Source: Globodera rostochiensis (taxonomy: Eukaryota; Nematoda; Chromadorea; Rhabditida; Heteroderidae). Taken from it: a stretch of DNA of 64,000 bases. The stretch is from contig JAEVLN010000007.1 of NCBI GenBank assembly GCA_018350325.1, positions 1,207,109 through 1,271,108 of the forward strand. The letters run 5' to 3'. Position numbers and translations under genes: made by a program. Positions within the stretch are counted from its first letter, which is position 1, and each line of letters opens with the position of its first letter. The notes beneath the pieces were generated by a model. That model saw only the letters and a list, made by a program, of their open reading frames with translations. It made no database searches and was not told where the DNA came from. Below are positions 56,685 through 64,000 of this stretch, piece by piece.

Positions 56685-58132
56685 CAAAGGCACACCTTAA
56701 GATTAAAATGAAACGAAAATATTATTTGTAAAATAAAATGGCCAGAACGTTTTAAATACAATTTAAATGTTAATAGAATTAAAAATTCTAAATTTTATTT
56801 TTTTAAATTGCGAAAGAAAATCAAATATAATATGAAAAAATATTCAATTTTACCGCTTAAATTGAATATTTTTGCCCTAAATCACATGCCTTTGTTTTCA
56901 CACTGAAGAAAAGAAAAATGCTTCCCATTTATATAGGTACTTAACGTTTTTTTTTTGATTATATTGCGAAATTTGGCATTTCCGCCATTACATCCATTTT
57001 ATTCATTCGGTAGATTTATAAATATTTATGAATTTATGCTATTGGAAATTTTCACCATTCTTTTAATGATTGATTATTTCATACAGTATTTCTATCCAAT
57101 GCAAATTTTTTATCCACAAAACACGGGACAGCAAATGCCACGAAATCAAATTATCAAAAGATTGGGGCAAAAAATGTTATGAAAATATTTCACCATTTTA
57201 CTTCATTGATTGAAGCATATTTCTATAGAGCTGCACAAAGCAATTTTTTGTAATTGAGTGGGACCCGGAGAAATCCCGGCAGTCTCTCGTAGCGATGCTC
57301 GAGAGTCTCGGTATTGAGGCAAGCTAGCAGACCGGAAAGCGAGGGCCAAGGCTCAAATCCCCTTCTCCCCCAATTCAGTTAAAACCAGGGTTCCGATACC
57401 TGCGGATTTTTCCTCATTATGTGTTTTTGGAAAAGCCAATGAGGATTTTTTTTTTTTTGAAATGCGGATTTTTGTGGTCTTTCGATTACTTTTTGTGGTT
57501 TTTTGGGAAAACTGACAATAACAAGCATTTTTTCTTAAGAAATATCGTTAAAATCACTAAGAAATTTTTGCCACGGCGCATATCGGCGCCGCCGGACCCA
57601 CCTCTTTTGCCAAACTTTGCTGTTATGTCCTTGAAAATCAACATGTCTGTCTTTGGGCATTGTCTTTACCCGATCTCAACCCTGGAATAAATTATTGCTG
57701 GCACCGTCGCCTGTTCCATATTCGTTTATTTTATGCTTTTGATTAACTTTTTGAGAGAAATTGGATGAAAACTTTGATTTTTTTGATTTTATATTATTAA
57801 TTTCAAATTTGGAAATTATCTGATATCCGGACGGATATCCGGGTATAATCACTATCCGGTAATACGGGGGACCCGGATAATATCCGGTTTTGTCCAACCC
57901 TATTTTCCACAATTCCATCTCTATTCATTCAGTTAGATTAGAAATTTAGCTATGGAAATATTTCACTATTTTACTTTTATTGATTGATTTTGAGGCAATT
58001 TGAGCAGAGCCGGACACCTTTAGTGGGCCGAGATGGGACCCCGGCTTTTTTCAAAACAAGTAAAAAATTTAAAAAAAGAGGAAAATAAATTATTTGGGTA
58101 TTTGATTAATGTTTAAAAATTTTACTTATTTA
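56685..58132. other. Non-coding stretch
   Basis: No gene supported; the frame at 56,955-57,182 lacks family features. Contains hairpin copy 13 and a TATCCGG-type patch at about 57,815-57,895. Confidence 0.45.
57573..57593 (-). repeat. Dispersed hairpin element, copy 13
   Basis: ACGGCGCA-TATC-GGCGCCGCC with the AAATTTTTGCC flank of reverse copies; one stem position is altered. Confidence 0.7.
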
Positions 58133-58488
58133 GGGTGTGTCATAAGTTTTTGCACTATTTATTTTTTTGAAATTGAAAATTTATTTTAATTCAACAGGAA
58201 TACAATCAAGCCTCAAAATTTCCACTATTATGATCGATAAAATGTTGCCTTTTTTCTGGATATAATGAAACTTCAAAGTTTGCTCCAGCAGAAATTTTTG
58301 GGCAAAAATGGGCACAATTTTTGGCAATAAATGCCGTAGAAAATTGTTTTCTGAACCAAAATTCTTTAATTTTTACATACTTGATACAAGCAATGTTTAA
58401 GCTCCCAAAAAACATAAAACTGGGTCTGATCAGCCTCAAATTTTTTCAAATTCTTAAAAAATAAATAGTGTAAAAACTATGACAACCC
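58133..58488. mobile_element. Deleted mariner-type element
   Basis: Ends GGGTGTGTCATAAGTTTTTG and AAAAACTATGACAACCC are inverted, in the style of mariner-family terminal repeats. The 356-bp body shares words with the mariner remnant at 15.9-16.1 kb (ATGCCGTAGAAAATT, CTGGGTCTGATCAGCCT). It has no transposase. Confidence 0.75.
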
Positions 58489-59094
58489 AATCAGGTTCAA
58501 TTTTTACGCAAAAATGGAAGACAACAAGTGTTAAATCATTCTAATAAATTTTTATTTGAAAAGAAATTAATTTTTTGTTTAATTAAATGTGGTAAAAACA
58601 AAAACGAGGTAATTTAACTTATTTTTAAAAAAAAAAAATTTATTCAAAAAGATGTCAGAAATAAAATTGATTTCTAATTAATAACTATTTAATTGCACAA
58701 TTTTTCAATTTAGTTTTTTATAATAACGATGTACGTTTTTAATTGTTTAAATGTACCTTCTTTTCTTTTTATTTAAAAAATTTGTAAAAAATAAATAATA
58801 AATTTTCCATCTTTCCAATCTTCAGCGATTTATGGATGAGATAAATTTAGCAATTTTTTATACATTGTCTTCGTGTTTAGCAAAAATGTTAACATCCTTT
58901 TTCCTATCTCTTTGAGCTTTTTTAATTTATTAATTATTTAGCGCTGTGTTCATTCTCCACAATTTATAATACTTCCTATTTTAATTAATTCCGAATTAAA
59001 TTGATTTTTGAAAAAAGCATTAAAAAAAGATTTTCTATTTAATGTAAATGCAATTCTATTTTCTAAACACCCAAAAGCAACAATTAAGCAAAAA
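58489..59094. other. Upstream region of the GT92 gene
   Basis: AT-rich, no structure recognised. Confidence 0.4.
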
Positions 59095-60767
59095 ATGCAA
59101 ATGGATACTACATTAAATTGGCATAAACAAAAAACATTATGGAAATACAAACGTTTTTGTTACAAAATCAAAAATGTGCCACACAATTTGTTTTGCTATG
59201 TGCTACTGTTGTTCATCATTCAATGGGATCTGTACAAGATGTTCTGGACGGCACTGAAACATGAAGCAGTAACACAAGCCCAAAACGTTACAAATCGTGA
59301 ACATTTGTTCATCTACAGCTCATTTGTTTACGATCGAAGGTGACCAAGAAAGTCCATAATTTGGTCTAGGGTTGATTTTTTAATATTTTCAAATTATTCT
59401 TAATTAAAATGCGCGCAAAAAAAAAGAATTTTTGAAATTTCATCACATGAATTTTTCTTCAATTTCTTAATTAAAATTACAGATTTTGTAAAAAAATTTT
59501 TTGGCGGGGCTTTAAAAAATTGCCTCTCAAAACATGTATATTTCTGACCAATTATCGAAATTTAAAATTTTATTTGCTATAATTTTCAAAAATTTGCAAT
59601 TTTCCGGACATTTTAGGACAAGAATTTCAATCCTAATTTAATAGAATCCCGAGTTATTTTTATGTATTGATTCTTTTCGGGGAAAATAAATTTTTTAAGA
59701 TTTTCAGGCCCCCAAGGTATACAAATAGCAGTGGCAAAGTTCAATTGGTGATATTGTATATGGCAGAAAAATCGCATCAAACAATGGATGGCATGCAATG
59801 CATGGTGGCAAAAAATGTCGTCTCATTAAAGGAGATGGAAATGAACAAAGTTGGTTAATCACTTTAATTAAAAGTTGCCAAAACAAATAAAATAAAACAC
59901 ATAATTAATTGGATAACAAATTAATCGATTTAATGTTACAGTAAAAATTGGCAAAATGGTAATTACGGCGGGTGGGAGTCGAACCAACGACCTTCACCCA
60001 ATCCGTGGGCAGCTCTCCCACTGAGCTACCGGGGTATCCCATCTGCTGGCCGTTGGTTTGCCCACCCCCGAGGCGTTATAATCGTCCACGTCCAAAATTT
60101 ATTTCTTCAACATTCAGGAACATATTCCCTCATTGGGAGTGTGTGCCTTGGAGCTGTTCTTGCTCACTTGTACTGCTGCTAGTCTAAAGTGGGACAGTGG
60201 ACTGTTTGAACATGTTGACCATCGTAACATGTACAGCTTGGTGTTGCCGTATGAGAACAAGAAACACAGGAGACAACTGGTTAAAGTTGCGGTTAGTCAT
60301 GAAAAAGATTGGGTTTTTTGATTCATAAAAATGATTTTGCTTTATCATAAATTGCAAAAAAAACTTTTTGAATAATTAAGCTCAACCCAAGACGACCAAG
60401 TTATGAGCATCGTGGTCTTGTACTGTGCATGAGCAGAGTTTTGTTGTACGAAAAATGGCAATTACTTGTCACCGCCTTGGAAGCCTATCGTCTGTTTAAA
60501 GTATCATATCAAAAAATATTTAAACAATTTTACATTTACAGAAGAGGCCGGGAATTTAAGGTTTCATTATTAAGAAAAAAACGGGTTTTAGAGTTTCATA
60601 CATCGAATTTTTAAGGTTGATTTGGTTGTGACACATGTACAGAGCGCGCTATTGTCCGTTTTCGAGCTGTTAAAGGCATATGAACAGTTGGGATTTTTGA
60701 AAATTATGCCTGGCATTCGTCTGCCACACCAGCGCGGAATGCGATGGGACCCGAACGCGGAAACCGA
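59095..60767 (+). CDS. GT92 (DUF23) glycosyltransferase, 3' part beyond the window
   Basis: Five exons (59095-59339, 59708-59849, 60118-60291, 60381-60500, 60616-60767) join with matching phases. An N-terminal anchor (LFCYVLLLFIIQWDLY) marks a type II Golgi protein. Then come the GT92 landmarks in order: EHLFIYSSFVYDRR, GKVQLVILY, HRGLVLCMSRVLLYEKW with LLVTALEAYRLF (the CVSPL...E-x-YR motif), VVTHVQSALLSVFELLKAYE, and DPNAETE at the exon end. C. elegans GALT-1 of this family adds galactose to core fucose; the substrate here is unknown. The last visible exon leaves two bases (GA) and a GT donor that opens straight into a 52-bp repeat array. The catalytic C-terminal part is not seen before 64,000. 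Intron 2 holds a tRNA-derived repeat. The first ATG after the upstream stop was chosen; the next is 6 bp later. Confidence 0.8.
59955..60095 (-). repeat. tRNA-derived repeat, copy 3
   Basis: Same family as 21.8 and 22.1 kb: A box GGTAGCTCAGTGGG, CACGGATTGGGTG, B box GGTTCGACTCC, then a tail with a GAGGCGTTATAA-like segment. The stems are more decayed. It lies in a GT92 intron, antisense to the gene, which supports a SINE rather than a tRNA gene. Confidence 0.65.
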
Positions 60768-61650
60768 GTAAAATTATTTATTATTATTTTAATAATTTTG
60801 TATATTTATTTGTTTAGTAAAATTATTTATTATTATTTTAATATAAATTTTGTATATTTATTTGTTTAGTAAAATTGTTTATTATTATAAATTTTGTATA
60901 TTGTATTTATTTGTTTAGTAAAATTGTTTATTATTATTTTAATATAAATTTTGTATATTTATTTGTTTAGTAAAATTGTTTATTATTATTTTAATATAAA
61001 TTTTGTATATTTATTTGTTTAGTAAAATTGTTTATTATTATTTTAATATAAATTTTGTATATTTATTTGTTTAGTAAAATTGTTTATTATTATTTTAATA
61101 TAAATTTTTGTATATTTATTTGTTTAGTAAAATTGTTTATTATTATTTTAATATAAATTTTGTATATTTATTTGTTTAGTAAAATTGTTTATTATTATTT
61201 TAATATAAATTTTGTATATTTATTTGTTTAGTAAAATTGTTTATTATTATTTTAATATAAATTTTGTATATTTATTTGTTTAGTAAAATTGTTTATTATT
61301 ATTTTAATATAAATTTTGTATATTTATTTGTTTAGTAAAATTGTTTATTATTATTTTAATATAAATTTTGTATATTTATTTGTTTAGTAAAATTGTTTAT
61401 TATTATTTTAATATAAATTTTGTATATTTATTTGTTTAGTAAAATTGTTTATTATTATTTTAATCTAAATTTTGTATATTTATTTGTTTAGTAAAATTGT
61501 TTATTATTATTTTAATATAAATTTTTATTTGTTTAGTAAAATTGTTTATTATTATTTTAATATAAATTTTGTATATTTATTTGTTTAGTAAAATTGTTTA
61601 TTATTATAAATTTTGTATATTGTATTTATTTGTTTAGTAAAATTTTTTAT
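60766..61650 (+). repeat. 52-bp minisatellite filling a GT92 intron
   Basis: About 17 units of GTAAAATTGTTTATTATTA...TTTATTTGTTTA. The first unit starts at the splice donor of GT92 exon 5. Each unit begins with a donor-like GTAAAA and ends TTTGTTTAG sharing that G, so the monomer looks like a tiny complete intron multiplied head to tail. Units are nearly identical except two shortened ones near 60,890 and 61,600. Confidence 0.9.
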
Positions 61651-62284
61651 TACTATATATGTTAGAATGAATTTGAGTTTCGTGCCGAAAACTAATTTGA
61701 GCATTCCTGGCATCGGGAGCCCCTTGAAAGTTGTGGATTACTGAAGCAACTTTTTGTCGTGCATTCAGGAAAACTATAGACTTTTCAGTCCCGTGGACGA
61801 CTGAGTCCCAGGAGCCGAGTTGCGGGTACCAACGGCAGTTGCACAAAGGGAATTTTTTTTCTTTTTGCTCTAATCGCTTAGCACCCGCTGGGAGGGCACT
61901 CCGCTGATATGTTTCCGACAACTTTGTAAGTGATCACTTTTTGATCAGAGCAACCCCCTGGTCTGCAAAAATCTCAACAAATTGCTTAGTCGGAGGGTCG
62001 ATTTTCGGTTTTTTGTCCCTAACTTTTTTTTCTTTATCAGCAGCTCTTAGGTGTCTTTTGCATTATTGTAGAGTTTTGAAAGCTGCGTCGAATGGTGTTT
62101 AGTTGGTTTAAAAATTTTCGAAAATTTTCGAGCTAGGCCCCCTTGAAGGTTTTTCGGTTTTTTGTCATTAACTTTTTTTTGGCTGGATTTCAGGCGAAAT
62201 AAAGATCGCTTTCAACACCCAACTTTTGAAGAGCTATCGATTGGTCTTTATTTCGGCTGAAAATTCCGAAAAGTGCTTTTTGCC

Positions 62285-62360
62285 AGCCAAGTGCACCGGT
62301 GGCGGAATGGTTAGTGGTGGGGTGTGGGGGGGTCGGGTGGGGGTTCGAATCCGCTTGGCT
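62285..62360 (+). other. tRNA-like sequence
   Basis: The end stems pair perfectly (AGCCAAG/CTTGGCT) over 76 nt, with TGGCGGAATGG as A box and GGTTCGAATCC as B box. The middle is a G-rich run and no normal anticodon arm can be drawn. It is a tRNA relic or a Pol III promoter of an element rather than a working tRNA. Confidence 0.45.
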
Positions 62361-62999
62361 TAAATCATTTTTTCCGACTTTCTTTTGATATGTACGGTAG
62401 TGGAAACAATTTCTAAAATTCTTTTAAATTATTTTTGATGGTTTAAAAATATTTTTGTGGGTTGTTTGGAAATTTTTTGAATTTTCATTTTTTTGGTCAC
62501 CAAAATTGGGTTAATATTGAAAAAATTCATAACTTTTTTTAAAGTTGAGTTATCATAATAAGTTTAGTATGATAAAATGCAGAAAAATAAGCGCACTTTT
62601 TCAGTCAAAAGTATTTGATAAAAGGGTTTGATCTGAAAAAGTTATGGTCAATTTTTCGAAAACTTTGAATTTTTCACAAAAAAATTCATAAAAATTTTTT
62701 GAGAAGAGATTTTCAAAAACTCTTTCATTAGATAAATAGCTTATTTTTTGCTCGATTAGAAACTATTTTAGTTGAATTAAAAGCGTTGACACAAAATGGA
62801 GTTATGATCGAAAAAGTGAAATTGCATTTCAAACCCAAAGGGGTCCCCCTTTTGGGGTATAATCGAAAATTTTTTTGCTCCAAATTTGATTAAAATGAAT
62901 TTATTTCGACTAAATTTGATGCCCTGAACACGAATATGAACTTTATGCCAATTATCTCTTTTTGTTGTACTTGGAATAAGATGTGAAGAAAGTTCACCA

Positions 63000-63500
63000 G
63001 GGGTATGTCGTTGCGACGCAACTTGTCCGTGGTTATGTCGTTGCGACACAACCCCACGTGCCTCTATATAAAGGGCACAGTTTTTGTCAGTATGCGCTTT
63101 GAGTTTTGGCAGGGTTATGTCGCTAAAGCAACTTTTTGTCGTTCATTTTTTGGTAGGGTTATGTCGTTACGACGTAACATTTAGGGTTATGCCTTAAATT
63201 TAGTATGCCTATTGATATATGTAGTTACGACGTAAGTGTTTTGTCGTAGCGACACAACCCCACGCGGGTCTATATAAAGGGCACAGCTTTTGCCAGTATG
63301 GACTTTGAGTTTTGATAGGTTATGTCGTTACGACGTAACATTTAGGGTTATGCTCCCTATTGAGATATGTCGTTACGACGTAACATTTAGGGTTGTGCCT
63401 TACATTTAGTATGCCTATTGAGATATGTCGTTACGACGTAGGTGTTTTGTCGTAGCGACACAACCCCACGCGGGTCTATATAAAGGGCACAGCTTTTGCC
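63000..63500 (+). repeat. Three 206-bp tandem units with TATA boxes
   Basis: TCTATATAAAGGGCACAG occurs at 63,063 (first base altered context), 63,269 and 63,475, exactly 206 bp apart, each after ACACAACCCCACG. Between them are repeated near-palindromes TCGTTACGACGTAAC. The arrangement looks like a multiplied Pol II promoter. Confidence 0.75.
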
Positions 63501-63632
63501 AGTACGCACTTTGAGCTTCTAAATTGTGTAGTAATACACCTCCCCTACGCAGCTTATTGGCACTATTCCTTATAACCCCGCGCACACATGTACAAAATCA
63601 GTGGCATAACTGCACACGCCGAACCCCGACCT

Positions 63633-63670
63633 AGGTAGCGAAGCTCGATAAGCGCGTCAGCGCTTTACCT
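63633..63670 (+). other. Stem-loop downstream of the TATA units
   Basis: AGGTA...TACCT encloses an inner AAGCGC-GTCA-GCGCTT hairpin. It lies about 150 bp after the third TATA box, so it could be part of a transcribed structured RNA; this is inference. Confidence 0.4.
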
Positions 63671-63703
63671 GGCACACAGAGAGGGTTGTACCTCACTCCA
63701 CTA

Positions 63704-64000
63704 GTTATTATTTTAATATAAATTTTGTATATTGTATTTATTTGTTTAGTAAAATTGTTTATTATTATTTTAATATAAATTTTGTATATTTATTTGTTTA
63801 GTAAAATTGTTTATTATTATTTTAATATAAATTTTGTATATTGTATTTAGTTTATTATTATTTTAATATAAATTTTGGATATTTATTTGTTTAGTAAAAT
63901 TGTTTATTATTATTTTAATATAAATTTTGTATATTTTTTTGTTTAGTAAAATTGTTTATTATTATTTTATTTAATATAAATTTTGTATATTTATTTGTTT
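63704..64000 (+). repeat. 52-bp minisatellite, continued
   Basis: The same 52-bp units resume and run off the window, confirming that the 2-kb block was inserted into the array. One unit is shortened (about 63,845). Confidence 0.85.

Larger units (their letters stand above)
61651..63703. mobile_element. 2-kb insertion inside the minisatellite
   Basis: The 52-bp array stops at about 61,650 and resumes at about 63,704. The inserted DNA has its own organisation: a tRNA-like segment, three 206-bp direct repeats with TATA boxes, and a structured GC-richer 3' part. The word GCAACTTTTTGTCGT occurs near both ends (61,750 and 63,130). No reverse transcriptase, integrase or transposase frame is seen. 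The frame on the minus strand at 61,634-61,921 has no recognisable family. Class unassigned. Confidence 0.6.

Noticed and set aside
60766..61650. CRISPR-like array
   Set aside because: Units are contiguous 52-bp tandem copies without unique spacers, and the DNA is eukaryotic.

Overview
The window is eukaryotic, AT-rich and intron-dense. It looks like a plant-parasitic nematode of the syncytium-forming type (cyst or reniform nematode, Heteroderidae/Hoplolaimidae). The main reason is four secreted, glutathione-synthetase-like genes, each with an N-terminal signal peptide. That combination is known as the GS-like (GSL) effector expansion of these nematodes. A nematode SRE-type chemoreceptor, a GT92 (DUF23) glycosyltransferase and a nematode-type FkbM methyltransferase agree with this. 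No species can be assigned from sequence alone. Almost none of the listed genes is one long ORF: models were built by joining exons so that splice sites, reading phase and homology agree.

Layout. (1) 2.2-8.4 kb: a broken member and a convergent, inverted pair (A at 4342-6031 +, B at 6690-8139 -) of an unrecognised small secreted cysteine-containing family. (2) 8.4-13.6 kb: simple-repeat-armed elements, a fold-back element, a Rab11 fragment and a relic of gene A. (3) 13.7-15.6 kb: an eight-exon SRE-like receptor. (4) 15.7-31.5 kb: a large inverted repeat carrying divergent effectors GSL1 (-) and GSL2 (+), with a 7 kb spacer of tRNA-derived repeats, satellites and a captured gene fragment. (5) 32.7-45.8 kb: a second large inverted repeat carrying convergent GSL3 (+) and GSL4 (-). 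Its spacer holds a complete smaller palindrome with divergent secreted genes C (-) and D (+), the same family as A/B. (6) 46-51.2 kb: a frameshifted unidentified gene and a seven-exon FkbM-like methyltransferase. (7) 51.6-56.7 kb: a secreted acidic tandem-repeat protein and a six-exon 662-residue secreted protein whose signal-peptide exon was also copied to 51.7 kb. (8) 59-64 kb: a GT92 gene running off the window through a 52-bp intronic minisatellite that is interrupted by 2 kb of foreign DNA.

Together this reads as an effector island: signal-peptide proteins of three or four families, multiplied by inverted duplication, in a bed of short non-coding elements. Two element types recur. One is a 22-bp hairpin (GGCGGTGCC-GATA-GGCGCCGCC or close variants), seen 13 times. 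The other is a set of elements with unrelated simple-repeat arms but a shared architecture; one has a perfect 10-bp target duplication. Several introns appear to use GC-AG splice sites, reported to be unusually common in cyst nematodes.

Limits: exon joins are inferred without transcripts; degrees of identity between repeat arms are by eye; palindrome structure could be affected by assembly.
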